Shown piece after piece: positions 45,581-57,279 of a stretch of 64,000 nt of DNA; position 1 is the stretch's first letter; every line of letters begins with the position of its first letter. A model generated the notes under the pieces. It saw only the letters and a list, made by a program, of their open reading frames with translations, had not been told where the DNA came from and ran no database searches. Source of the stretch: Guillardia theta CCMP2712. Taxonomy: Eukaryota > Cryptophyceae > Pyrenomonadales > Geminigeraceae. Location of the stretch: NCBI RefSeq assembly GCF_000315625.1, contig NW_005434635.1, forward strand, positions 375,342 through 439,341, read 5' to 3'. A program made the position numbers and the translations under genes.

Positions 45581-48297
45581 TCAATGGTTGCCAGCTGGGG
45601 ATGTGGTGGGGAATTCAACCTTGTCTCTGTATCTCTCGGCGATCTCGAGCTCTGTCATCTGGCAAAGAGTCTCACTGATCTGCTGGAAAAGAGCTGGGCA
45701 AGGCTCGAAAGCTACCTTAGATCCTTCAACCTTCCTGTCGGACCTCACAAGCTCGACGGTGTAGACGCGCTCGAGCACTGGCAGAGGGTGAGGAGGAGGC
45801 GAGCAGAGGCGTGAGAAGGTACCCTGCCCCCCAGACGAGGTCTGCTGCACTGCCGCTCTCTTGAGGGTCATACTAACTGAGAAAGGAGATGAGAGGTAGA
45901 CGGCCAACAAGGAGACAAGAAGAGGGACGAGGAGAAGAGGGGGGGAGGCGCGGGAGGGAGGAGCTAAGGAGCCAAAGAGAAAGAGGAGCGGAGGCGTGAG
46001 CTACCTTTGGAGCCTCTTGGGCCGAGCACGGCGTCTGCCAGCTCCTGGGGCGTCATGTCGACCACAGCGTTGCCTGCATCAAGTTGACCCTGCGTTCACT
46101 CGTTGGCTGCTCGTCACCTCCGACAGCCAGCAGGATGTCTCCTTTCTCGACATTCCCCTGCAGAAACGAATGGGAACGTCAGTCCAGTCCATGAGCTGCT
46201 GCTGCTGCTGCATGGGAGGGAGAGGGAAAAGTTGGATAGGGTGAGCAAGAGCGAAGACCTCGATGCTCGCGGGAGATCCAGGTATGATCGTTGCCACCTA
46301 CAGAGAAGCTCTTAACATGCCGCGCGGAGGAGGAGGCGATCATACTTCATACTCCCTGAAGCTATTCTTCTTGACCATGATCCCAACCCCCTCCATCCTG
46401 ACATCATCATCACTCACGCTCAACCCCAACAGACGCGTTGACCCACTTCATGACTCGACGGAGAGCTACTTTAGCCTCGTTCATCAAGGTTGGGTCAACC
46501 TGCAACATCATCACAACCACTGCAATCTCCCTCCTCCTCTTGCTCCCCCTCCTCGTCTTCGTCCTGGTCTTCCTCGTCCTCTTCCTCTTCCTCTTCCTCT
46601 TCCTCCTCTTCGTGTCTCAAAACTTCACCGGCTCCGCGTTGAATCCCAGGTTGGCGAAAGGAAACATGCTTCTCTTGAGCTGTAAGACTCTTTACACAAC
46701 CCCAGGAAAGGATCGAGGCGAACAAACCTGACGTTTGTCTTCATCAAGCAACTCGATTCTTGTCAGGTCGTTGCGAAATTTCGCCTGGGGAACTACATGA
46801 GGCCGGCTTCAAGTTCCCCTCGCTCCCTTCTCCTCATTCCCAACACCAGCGTTCTCTCCTGTTTCTCCCCTCCTCTCAACTTCCTCATCCCTTCTCCTCA
46901 TCTATCTTCCCTCTTCCCTTCTCTGTTAGCCTTCCCTTCCCCCCCTCCATTCCCTGCTCGCCCCTGCTCACCTTGTACCACTTCGCCAGGATCCGACCGA
47001 AGTGTGGTTCCTGCAGGCGGGAGGGTCACCCGGGATGGCATTGCAGGAGGACTCACAGAAAAACTTGGCTCCTTCTCGGCGAAGGGAAAATTCTTAATGA
47101 ACTCCGAGTAGAGCTCCCGGAACGTGACGTTGCCTTGGTCGGTCAACCGACAGTTGGCAAACGCTTCAACGCAGTACGTCAGGATCTCCTTCACTTCCTT
47201 CCTGTCGTCCTGAGGTGCTGCAGACCTCTTCGACTTCCCTGCGCTCATCCCTGCATCCTTTCCCTTCAACATCTTACCCTTCCTGGCCTTCCCTTCGCTC
47301 CTCTCCTGCTTCGCCTTCACCGCCTGCCCACCACTCTTAGCGGATGAGCGAACGACGTTCAGTCCCAGCTTGGCAAAAGACTTGTCCATCTCTTTGTCGT
47401 AGAGCGCCTGGACGGTGCGGAGGGGCGTCAAGTCCGACTCAGTGTAGTGCGGGTTGATGAGCGACATGCCGATATACGAGCCGCTCCTGCTCTTCTTCAA
47501 CGGCTTCCCCGTCTTGGTCTCGTACCAGGCCTGGATGCTCCGCCCGAGTGTCACGTTGGGCAGGACGTCCTCGGAGGCGAAGGAGGGGAACTCCTCTCTG
47601 AAGACTCTGCTGATGGTAGCGAACCTCACACGGCCCTTGAGCCGCAGCAGACTGCTGGCAAACGCCTCAAACGCTCCATTGACTTGCGACACTTTGAGCG
47701 GAGCTGGAGAGTCTCCTGCGAGGAAGAAGAAAACTCATCAGGTAAGACAAGGAAGATGGCGCAAGAGAATGAGGAGAAGAACTCGTTGTCTCTTCACCTT
47801 TCTTGCTCTCGGCTGCCTCCTTTCCTCCTTGATCCAAGTCCGTGACAGCAGTCTCTGCATGGCAACGCTTACAACATGCAAGTTGGCAGGAGATTAGGAC
47901 CTGTTGAACCTTGTGACATGAGCAGAGAGCAAACTCTTCTTGCAGGCTGAGATGCTGCAAAGGAAAACTGAAAGGATACCATCAATCAGTCGAAAGCTCT
48001 CCACTCCTAACCGCATCCTCCTCTGCCCTCCCCCTCCTCCCCCTCTCTTCATTCTCACTGGAATTTTCAGTATGTTCTCACCGCAGGGCTGCAGATCCCC
48101 GAGCAGCGAACGGGATGGCGCGGGTGCAGGGATGCAATGCCGCCAGCATGGAGGAGAGGACTGAACCCATCGGCAGGATGAGGAGCCAGAAGGAGAGACA
48201 GAACAAGGAAGCTAAGGCTCAGAGGGGGGGAGGAGGAGGAGGAGGAGGAGGAGGAGGAACGAGCGGGGGGTGGAGGAGGAGCGCCCATTCCCTGCAT
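45581..48297 (-). CDS. PDZ-domain protein with signal-peptide-like leader and tandem unknown domains
   Basis: Multi-exon. The N-terminal exon (start 48297) has a Ser run, then LSLSFLVLSLLLAPHPADGF, a signal-peptide-like core followed by FSPLLHAGG. After a Cys-rich segment (about 47700-47960), the long exon (about 47060-47730) holds two related ~55-residue units: AFEAFASSLLRLKGRVRFAT...LGRSIQAWYE and CVEAFANCRLTDQGNVTFRE...FGRILAKWYK. They are loosely like winged-helix units ending in FGRxL. Later exons give LKRSMFPFANLGFNAEP and VDPTLMNEAKVALRRVMKWV. The C-terminal PDZ domain runs GVGIMVKKNSFREYE, VATIIPGSPASIEVFA, GNVEKGDILLAVGG, then across a 44-nt intron (46074-46117) VVDMTPQELADAVLGPRGSK and VSMTLKRA. 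The last exon ends at TGA 45581. The leader suggests plastid or secretory targeting; several middle exon borders are approximate. Confidence 0.6.
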
Positions 48298-48299
48298 CT

Positions 48300-48400
48300 C
48301 TGATATAAGCGCCTTTAGACTTGCTTACCTTCTCCATGTGGGGGTAGTCCCAATAGGTTGATGGGGGTAGTTGTTGGGAAAGGTGGGGTAGTCGAGACTC
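48300..48400. repeat. Short GGGTAG-rich stretch
   Basis: GGGGGTAGTCC, GGGGGTAGTTG and GGGGTAGTCG within 60 bp, just upstream of the PDZ gene start: a small member of the GGGTAG class. Confidence 0.5.
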
Positions 48401-48407
48401 CTTTATG

Positions 48408-48443
48408 ACAAAAATTGAAGCCGACCAGGGTCAGGGAGAGCCA
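48408..48443 (+). repeat. 36-bp direct repeat, copy 1
   Basis: ACAAAAATTGAAGCCGACCA and the following 16 bases are repeated exactly at 48737-48772. Confidence 0.9.
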
Positions 48444-48736
48444 GGGAAGCGATGAGGAAGAAGAGGAGGGTAGAGGAGGCGGGAAGAGGAGGAGGGGAGG
48501 GGAGGGGAGGCAGAGAGGGAGGCAGAGAGGGGAGAAGGGGAGGGGAAGAGGGGAGGGGATGTGGGGGAGGGAGGACAATTCGTGGGAAGGGGGAGAGGTA
48601 GGGGGAGGACGGAAGAGGTGTGAAGGAGGAGGGAGGGTGAGGCGAACACCACAGTTGATCAGATGAAAGGTCCTCTACCTTTCCCTCATCACTCAAGTGC
48701 TGAATCGTCGAGAGAGGACACAACGTACTACAAAGA

Positions 48737-48772
48737 ACAAAAATTGAAGCCGACCAGGGTCAGGGAGAGCCA
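48737..48772 (+). repeat. 36-bp direct repeat, copy 2
   Basis: Exact copy of 48408-48443, 329 bp downstream and directly before the GGACA array. Confidence 0.9.
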
Positions 48773-48792
48773 TGTGGCGATCGATGAATGGG

Positions 48793-48905
48793 CAGGACAG
48801 GACAGGACAGGACAGGACAGGACAGGACAGGACAGGACAGGACAGGACAGGACAGGACAGGACAGGACAGGACAGGACAGGACAGGACAGGACAGGACAG
48901 GACAG
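48793..48905. repeat. GGACA pentanucleotide microsatellite
   Basis: About 22 perfect tandem copies of GGACA (ACAGG). All six frames are open here only because five is not a multiple of three and the unit lacks stops. Confidence 0.97.
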
Positions 48906-50580
48906 CCAAGGAGAGGGAAGGACAGCCAAGGAGAGGAAAGGAGAGGAAACGTGGCCATTTAGAGTGGGGAGAATGACAACAGGATCACGACTGGACCGAA
49001 AGCAAAAATGTCAGAAGGAAGGAGACGACGGAAGATTAGGGAGGGCAGGAATAAGCTATGTTTTCACTTGTCATTGAATAATAAGAGGACGCTCAGAGCA
49101 GCAGCAAAACAACTCTACACATTTGCAAGTTTTGTCCCACATGGCATAAGATCGGCAGGTGAATCGGAGGCAGAACTAGGAAATGGAGGAATCTAGGCAG
49201 GAAGAATGTTCATACGATACATGGTAGGGGATTAGAGGAGATTGAGAAGGAAGGAGTGACTTCTATAGGGCTACCTTGTCTCCTCTGACCTGCTACATCT
49301 GCGAGTTTAGGAGAAGAGGCTGGAAGTCAGGCATGGCTGCTCATGTTGGAACAGAAGTAGCAGAAGCCGACTAAGTCACTCTGAGTGTTCAGGTGACGGT
49401 GATATTGACTGATAGGTGTAATGAATCTCTCTGAATACCTCTGCTGATCTCATCGGCTATGCCCGATTCCCTGCTGCTGCACAACTGCCCTTGCAGAACT
49501 CCGAAAGCGGGGCTGCTGTCCAGTCAGCCTCCCTCCACAGCCGGGCAGCATACCCACACTGCACTCGCATGTCCTCTGCTCGAGCCCTCTCCCGTCCGTG
49601 GTTAAGATTCTGAAGTTTCAAGCTCAAGAGGGCCATCATGAATCGATGAGAAGAGACGAAGAAATCGCCTTCGATTCCTGGACGGACTTGTTCTGATCTT
49701 TATGGAGATGGATCTGAAGGGCGGTACTCTGAAGAGATAGAACTTTTGCATAAGAGTGCATCGCTCAAAGATGAATGTGAAAGAATGGAGCGATCAAAGA
49801 TGAAAGCGACAGATTGCTCAAAAATCACCTTGAAACACCACAGAGGTGTCATTGAGTTTGAAACTCAGGAACTCGAACAACGCGAAATAGCATTTTACCG
49901 AGGCAACTATACAAGCAGTGCAATAGCAGGGCCCTGGGCTGGTCGGGAAGAAGGAGGTTGGTGGCTCCTCTCAGCAAAAAGCAACTCAGGTGTTTATCTT
50001 TGACAGAGACCCTTGTACTGTTGTGAGTAAGGCCGTAAGGTCTGTGACATAGACCCTTGTAGGTCTAGAAGCGTTGAAGGCGAGAGGGACATGACTAGAT
50101 AGAACGTGGAGAAAAGGTGCGTCATAATGCATTTATTTCCGCCTGTCTTACGTCAATCCGGCATCTCGAGGCCTGCAGCAGCCAAGTCTGTCTGATCAGT
50201 CCTCCCAATCATGGAAAACGTAGCGCGATTTTGATCCCTTGGGTCCCTTCACCAATAACAATCAGCTGCCTGTAGGTTGCAAGGCTCTCAGCCCATCGAC
50301 CAATGAGAGCTATAGCAAGAGCGAGGGCTCGTTGACCTCATTGCTCACGAGCATGTTCCAGCAGGTTAAACGAGGTTGGCAGGAAAGGAAGGAAGGCCCG
50401 TCGAATTAGGGAAGGTCTGAGGCTGGAAGAGGAGGCGAGGATGAGGAGCGGAGCATAATCGAACTCAGAGAGGCAGAGGAGGCTCTCCAGGGCTCCTCCC
50501 TCCCCTCATGTTTCTACAGCTCAGCATGCGCGGCCATTGTTGAGCGACGCAACTGCGACTAGCAAACAGGTCACGGCCGG
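48906..50580. other. Gene-poor intergenic region
   Basis: No family recognised. Weak candidates are a minus frame 49457-49639 and a plus frame 49746-50003 (KMKATDCSKITLKHHRGVIE); neither has support beyond being open. Confidence 0.4.
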
Positions 50581-50589
50581 TACGAACGC

Positions 50590-51450
50590 TGTTTAAAACT
50601 ATTTACAACACTTACATGCTTTTAAAATCACTGAAAAAAGGTAATTCAAGTTCCTATAACTATTTTATATAACTTTTAACCGTTATTGTACATATTTCGT
50701 TACAAGTAAAATGACATCTTCGATAACCCGTCCTCTCCACATCAATTTATGGGGTGGTCATTTTAAGACACACTGGGTCTGCACGAGATCCGTCCCAAGG
50801 GGTAGTAGTGTCAGTTACAGTGGGAAGGGGGGTCAAGTAGACTATAGGGGGTGGTGGAGTGTACAATAGAGGGTGGGGGTTCCCGTCAGTACTCACGTGC
50901 TTTTAATACAAAGCAAGGTACCCCACCCCCTTTGATTTGTTGTTGACTACCCCGCATGCCCCCCATTTTGCATGGTTAATCTCCAGGTGGGTACCCTTTA
51001 CAACCCCCTGTGGGGATATACGACCCTCCGATTTTGAAACCCACCCCACCTACTCAGACACATATGACCCCACCCCACTTGCTCAAATAACCAACCCACC
51101 CCTTGACTGGTCCAGTCCTACCAGCGCAAATTCTTGTACCACCGTACTGAAGTCCTGTACCCACCCCACCCCTTACAGCCAAATCTCGTGTAAATGAAGG
51201 ATACCCTCTCATCGCCATGGATCCATTTTTAGAATCTTTCCAAATATTCTATGACAATTTCAAATTAACATTCAAAGATTGTGTTTTCAGTGTTGAAAGT
51301 TTGTCTTGAAAAGGTCTTTTGCAAGGCTATCAGCTACTACCCCCTTCGCGGTCAAACCCAAAAAGGACCCTACCCAGCTTCAATCGTAAAACACAAAGTA
51401 GTACCCACCCTTGCAATATCCCGTACCCCCCACCCCCCGTGGGTGATCTT
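50590..51450. repeat. GGGTAG/CCACCC block with AT-rich flanks
   Basis: An AT-rich segment (50590-50720) leads into G-rich GGGTGG sequence (50745-50890). From 50920 the polarity flips to CCACCCC/CTACCC (to 51200). A second AT-rich stretch (51225-51290) and more C-rich sequence (51330-51445) follow. Confidence 0.6.
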
Positions 51451-51624
51451 TTCCCTCTCGCATCCCTCTACTTCTTGCTCACTGCAGCAGAGGAGGCCAC
51501 AGCAGGGGAGGGAGGACGAGGACACGGTGGAGGGGAGGGAAGAAGATGGGATGATGAGGAGAGGAGGGAGAAGATGAGGGGGCTGTGATGAGAGCAGGCG
51601 AGAGCGGAAGAATCAGAGGCTATC

Positions 51625-51801
51625 ATGAGGAGCGACCGGCAAGACCTGGTTGAGTTGATGACCAAGACAGTGCGCAGACAAGTCGAAGAGAGCGAAAGGA
51701 GAGTAGATTTTCGTGGACGAGTAGAAGTCGGCTATGATGATGATGGAGTTCAAGACGGCTGTATGTGCAAACTGTGTGACAGTGTGCGGGTCGTCTACTG
51801 A
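51625..51801 (+). CDS. Small hypothetical protein, probably a 3' exon
   Basis: The 58-codon frame MRSDRQDLVELMTKTVRRQV, EESERRVDFRGRVEVGYDDD, ending GCMCKLCDSVRVVY-stop, has amphipathic helix-like composition and a CMCKLC cysteine cluster. The frame continues upstream as ARAEESEAI behind a GAGAGCAG acceptor-like site, so this may be the last exon of a gene whose earlier exons I could not place. Family unknown. Confidence 0.3.
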   Translation: MRSDRQDLVELMTKTVRRQVEESERRVDFRGRVEVGYDDDGVQDGCMCKLCDSVRVVY

Positions 51802-52347
51802 TTATGCTTACAGGCGTCACAAAGTTTCATTTGACCTGAGCTACTCGTTTCGTACGGACGGGGGTGCTGCAAGGCTTAATTCGCTTTGTGGCTGAGAAAG
51901 ACCCTTTGAACTTGATCAGGTGATGATGAATGAAGTCTGAGTTGGATGCATATGGTTGAAAACGTTGTCTTGGGGCTTCATGATGAATGATGTGCTGCTC
52001 TATGTAGTGTTTCAAATCAAACACCTCTCATCATGAACTTGTTTGTGCTGTTGGGGGCTCTGTTCCTCATACCCTCAAAATTCCGTCATGAGTGTTTCTT
52101 GATCAAAACGAAACACGTAGGCGCTGTCGTGGCACCAGCGCGATACAAGCTAAAACACGGCATTCTTTGCCTCCCCATTCTCATTCTTCAGGTTCTTCAT
52201 GTTGTCTGTGTCGATGACAAAGATCAACATGGAAGTGAGCCTGAGCGCCTTTCCTGACGCCTCCTCAGGTTAATCCCTGCGCAAGGAGTCCGTGCACCCG
52301 TTCGTTCCGCGCTGTTACCCGCCGAAGTTTAAACATCTGTCAAGACA
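51802..52347. other. Upstream region of the symporter gene
   Basis: About 545 bp with no recognised gene; presumably promoter and 5' UTR of the symporter. Confidence 0.4.
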
Positions 52348-54385
52348 ATGACCGACTGGATCGCCCTGTCTTACTCCCTGACCATCATTTGTTTGGTGGC
52401 GATTGCAATTTATGCAATCATCTACACCAAGTTCTTCACACAGAAGAACGAGAATGTGAAGCACGTTCTGGAGACATCTGAAGGCTTCATCACTGCCAGG
52501 AAAACACAAGGCATGTGGAGGATCGCGTGGAGCTTCTACGCTGGAAGTGTTGGTTCTTGGGTCATCACCAGTACCGCAAGCTATGCCTCGTATGCAGGTT
52601 ACCTGGGCGTGATATTCTATGCCGTTGCTACAGGCATTCCCATCATCATGCAGGCATATTTTGGTGACATTGTGCAAACTAAGTTTCCGAATGCAAACTC
52701 CTTGGGTGATTTCATCCTGCTGCGATTTGGGCCCACTGCGAAGTTGGCAACCATCATCGTGACTCTCATCAACATGTCAATCTTCATGCTCGCTGAGTTC
52801 ACAACTGTCGGTGGCCTGTTCAGTGACTTTGTTGGTTCTGTGAGCTACCCGATCATCATCATTGTTGCAGTTCTCACCACTGTAAGCCAAAAATCTTTGA
52901 ATTTATTCCCTGATTGACCGTTGAGTTGGCAGATCTACACGGTTTATGGTGGTTTGCTGGTATCGATCGTGACAGATCAGGTTCAGGGTATCATCAGTGT
53001 TCTCCTCACGATCATTCTCACCATCTACGTCGCTGCAACATTTCGTAGAGATCTCCCTGCAAACTTTGGTCCGTATGAGCCGATGCTTGGTCCGAATCTC
53101 TCAGGCTACAGCTCCATTTTCACCATGCCGATATCTCTTGCCGCCGCTACAGTCTTCAACGAAGGCATGTGGCAAAGAGTTTGGGCAGCTGAAGACCACA
53201 CAGCTCTCAAAAGAGGAGGCATCATCGCCTGCTTTGCAATAGTGTTTGTTGTGTTCATCTTTGGTTTCGGTGGACTCCTTGCTGTGTGGGGTGGGTTGGT
53301 CGATTACGAGAATACCAATCCCAACCTATACATCTTCCAGCTGTTCAAGTCAGATCCGTCAGCGCCGAATGCTCATGTCGAGAACTTCATTGAAGTCTTG
53401 GTACTGGTTCTCGCGGCTGTGATGAATGAGTCGGCCATCGACAGCTTGCAGAACGGTCTGGCTGCGACCATCTCATCACATTTCCTGCGAGGGAAGCCTT
53501 TGCTGTGGGCCCGTATCTGTGTGCTGCTCATCAACATTATCATCGTGCCATTTGCTCTGGCGAACTACAGTGTTCTTTCCATCTTCCTGCTCGGCAATAT
53601 GCTGGGAGTCTGCTGGTTCCCTCCTGTCATAATGGGAGGTATCTGGGACAGTGAGCTCGGGAAACGTGTAGTCTGCGAGTCGAGCATGCTGTTCGGCGGC
53701 GTCATCGCCGTGATCGCCTCCACTGTCTATGGCATCGCTGCTGGCCCTTCCCAATGTATCCAGATGTGGAACGACGGAGCACTGTATCCGCCTGCTCCCG
53801 ACATCTGCAGTTGCGCTAGTGACGCGGCTTTGTACAATTTGACCAACCCAGGAGTGAATTGCGCAACAGCTGGCGCCTACTGGACGTGGCTGGGACAGCC
53901 CTACATGTGGCAGTACTTCCTTATTGCGCTCGGTGTGTGGCAAACTGCTTTGTGGGGGGTGACTGATGCTGACTACAGGCGTCTCGACGGCTGGAACTCT
54001 CGCCTTCGGCCTGTTGCACGAGCTCTTCTACAGGTTGAACATCCACTTCATGGGGGTCACAGAGCTCCTCCTCAAGGTCCCCGGATACGCGGAACTTGCT
54101 GGCCTCACGGTAGATCACGCTGAACTGCAGAGGAAGCAGGATGATGATGCAGCGAAGCCGCAATTCAACGGCGACGATCAAGGCATGCAGCAGGTGAATG
54201 GCTCGCAGGACTCACAGATGTTCATGGCTGTGTCCCCGAGCATTCCTGTCGTGCATCCGTACCCAGCCGTGGTCCCCATGCAGCCTCAGCTGTTCGCCCA
54301 GCCCGTTGTGATGGTTCCGGCAGCTGAAGGAGGAAACGTGGCACTTCCAGGAAGCCTCCAGCAGGGCCAGCAGGGGCTCGCGTAG
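52348..54385 (+). CDS. Sodium:solute symporter family transporter (DUR3-like)
   Basis: Polytopic plasma-membrane transporter of the SSS family, nearest in feel to fungal/plant urea (DUR3-type) transporters; the substrate is not certain. Exon 1 (52348 to about 52880) starts MTDWIALSYSLTIICLVAIA and contains WRIAWSFYAGSVGSWVITST, the SSS TM1-2 signature. An intron of about 50 nt precedes YTVYGGLLVSIVTDQVQGII, the SSS YT..GG motif. Then FNEGMWQRVWAAEDHTALKR (the family's W-Q-R-x-xAA segment), MNESAIDSLQNGLAATISSH and GNMLGVCWFPPVIMGGIWDS. A 46-nt intron (53933-53978) joins the last exon, which carries GVSTAGTLAFGLLHELFYRL, a charged stretch and a Pro/Gln-rich tail to the stop. About 13 hydrophobic segments. 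Confidence 0.82.
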
Positions 54386-54607
54386 CTTCTTTGTGCTTCC
54401 AACGAGTCAGGAGAGTCCCGGGGCGAGAGTGTACTCTAGCTAACCGGCGACCCTAAAGTCGTTAGGAAATGAAAAGGTTCGAATTTTAACAAGTCAAGCG
54501 ATCGAAGCACGCGGATGAAGCGTGCGACTCGTCTAGCATCTCTCGTCTAGTGAGCGAGGCTCCTTCATCGTCCTCGGGTTATCAACTGCGGGATGAATCG
54601 CCACTGC

Positions 54608-56382
54608 TCAACTGCTGGAGCCCTTGAGGGTGGCCATCAACTCCGTGCCCACGGCGAGTTCACCAGAGTCAGCAAGCGCCTTCAGCTGAGCTCCGAACTT
54701 CTCCTCCTCCGGGTCGTTGGGGTTGTAGGCTGTGAACCTGGCATGCTGGTCAGCCCTCATCCTCTCCTTTCATCGGTTCCTACTTGCAGATCTTGCAGCG
54801 CCATGAGAGCGGGTCGTTGGGGACGACCTTCTCGAACAGCTTGGTCTGCCACGCTTGGCCGCGCTCGTCCCTCTCCTTCTTGCCCGCACGCTTTCTTGTA
54901 CGTCAGAGAGAGAGGGGAAAGAGGAAAGCGCCAAACCTGTCCGTCCTCGAGTTTCGTCTTGTGCTCCGTGGCAAAGTCGAGATTTTGAGTCTTCAAGCCT
55001 CTCGTGACTTGACTCCACACTCTGCGAGACTCGTAGTACTTCTGCTTGTCTTCAGGGTCGACGTTCTGCAATAAGGTTGGAGGAGAACATGGGTGAGAGC
55101 GATCATTACCAGAGGCATGAAGCTCTTCTGCTTCTCAGCTTCAACATCCAAGAAAACATTTGACGCACCCGTCTTCTTATCTAGTTCGAAAACCCTCGTG
55201 AGAGACTCAACAATCAAATGAAACCATCTCAACATGGCCCGGAACAATCAAAGAAGCAATCAAGACAATCAAGAGCACGGGGAGTTCCATCATGCTGTAA
55301 GACGTTACCTGTAATCTTGATCACACGATCCCAACGACCGTCGATTTTGCAGATTGTGTCTTTGCTGCCGATCCTTGTGACTTTGCCGCTCACTGAATTG
55401 TTTTCTCCCTTGAAATAACCCCTGTTCGTGAACGAAGCGGTCCATTGAAAACCCGTTTCCTTGCAAGAAATTTGAACATCCCCCGCGATCTCCATGCGCA
55501 TGACACCAATCAAGAGCCCTCGAACGTAATAAGAAGGAAAATTGAACGTGTAGGTTTCGCCTGCAAGTACACAAGTTACTCTTACATCTTCAGACGCTGA
55601 AGTGTTAAAGTGTATAACCGAGTGCCAGAATATGCAGTGAAGCTTGTCCGTCCATGATAGAAGCAGCACTGTTGCCCAAGAATTTGCTCTTGGGATTAAT
55701 CGCTGCATTCAGTATCCATCCAGCCTTTCTGTTAACGAAATGGAACGCCGAGATAGGCGGATGATGAGAAACCTAACAATATTTTGTCACGAAGAAAACT
55801 CCAGCAGAGATTCACGAGACAGCAATCGCTCGATCTCACCTGCTCCGCGAGGTAATAAGTTGTTCCACCGTCACCATAATCCCATTTGCAGTGAAACACT
55901 TCTCCGAGGATCGGATTGTACGGCTTTTTCACACCCTGTTCCACATCATAACGTCATCGACTCCCATGACGAAAGAAAGAAAAAGAAAGAATGAGACGAG
56001 AAAGGACAATCCTTTGACTCACCGGTGGCTTGAAATGCCAACCACACAGATACCATCGAGTAACGGTGAGAAAGCGCTCAAGGGGGTCAGATGTTGTAGC
56101 AATGCTGCAGAACATTGAGATGAGAAACTCGTGTCTGCTCACAGAACAATAGAGTCCTCACTCTTGAATTAATCTCCCGTGAGCCATGAAGTCTGAGCAT
56201 TTCTCGAGGAAGGATCTAGGTTCAAGGATGAAAGTCGGAAGAGTGACGCGCGAGAGGTCCATCCCCGTTTTCAGCTGACGAATCATGGCCATCAAGATGC
56301 TCTTCGGCTGCTCGTCCAGCTTCTCTTCGTATTCTGGCTCTTCGCCCGCGACAACGTCGGCCTCGCCATCAATGGAAGACAT
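54608..56382 (-). CDS. Oxysterol-binding protein-related protein (ORD only)
   Basis: Lipid-transfer protein of the OSBP/Osh family acting at membrane contact sites. From ATG 56382: MSSIDGEADVVAG, acidic linker, then LSRVTLPTFILEPRSFLEKC, the lid/core start. Next are KKPYNPILGEVFHCKWDYGD (core ligand/PI4P signature) and, across an intron, EQ joined to VSHHPPISAFHFVNRKAGWI with the diagnostic SHHPP. YYVRGLLIGVMRMEIAGDVQ, ISCKETGFQWTASF and VSGKVTRIGSKDTICKIDGR follow. C-terminal exons give RRVWSQVTRGLKTQNLDFAT, AWQTKLFEKVVPNDPLSWRC and FTAYNPNDPEEEKFGAQLKA, stop at 54608-54610. No PH domain, ankyrin repeats or transmembrane segment is seen, so it is a short ORP like Osh4. Confidence 0.9.
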
Positions 56383-56446
56383 CTCGTGATTTCCAAAGAA
56401 AGCTGGGAAAGAAATGACTTAGATTCAAAGATGGCGAAGTGTCTTA

Positions 56447-56488
56447 GGGAGGGAGGGAGGGAGGGAGGGAGGGAGGGAGGGAGGGAAG
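56447..56488. repeat. GGGA tetranucleotide repeat
   Basis: About ten tandem GGGA units just upstream of the OSBP-related start. Confidence 0.95.
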
Positions 56489-57279
56489 GAGGTGAAAGAT
56501 TCTACAGAATAAAAACCACACGAATCAAATTCTAAAAGGGATGCAAACAATCAAAGAGAGCCAAACACGCAGAAAAACATTCTCAAAGTGAAGGCAACCG
56601 CAAATGCCATTAGGTGCTTCAAATCGCTCAGTTCGAAGATGATTACAATACAAGAAATGATGCAGACCATTGACTCTACTACAGAATAATACGAAAGAAA
56701 GGTATGATCCTTAAATGGCATCTTCTCTCCAAATTCAATGTAGGCTGCCTCGCATCGATCCTGCTTGGCACTCGCTTGCGGTTGCTCATTTCACATCGCA
56801 CACGATGAAAGACAGCTTCAACCATCACAAAAGCAAAACGCTTCGAAATGTTTTTCTAAGGTTCTATTCTCAATCATTTTCACTCATGAGAATCAGTTCC
56901 AACTGCCCGTGGCGTTCCTCTCTCTGACAGGGAGCCATTGCAGGCAGATCACAACAACAGGTGTCTCATCTTTCTTCTGGCTTATCTGCAAAAACATTTT
57001 CGCTTCGCATCTTTCTCTTCACGCTATCTTTGAATAAAAATCTCTCCTCTCTTCATGCAAACAGCATCTCTCACAAATTTCGATCTGTCCAGATCTGCAT
57101 TCCTCGCTCCCTCTCTTTCTCCGGTTACCACTCATCCCACGATTGTTTTCAACTTCGTCAACATCGCAGCATGACTTGATTTTCATTTCCTTGTTCATCT
57201 TGCCCCTTCCACTCCTCCATTTGATCGTCTTTCATTCCCATGGATGCCTCTGCCGCATTCCAGCGCATACTTATGGGGC
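56489..57279. other. Intergenic, nothing recognised
   Basis: No coding family or clear repeat found in about 800 bp. Confidence 0.5.

Noticed and set aside
48663-49077. Open frames in all directions (repeated GQDRT / SCPVL)
   Set aside because: Pure translation of the GGACA pentamer array.
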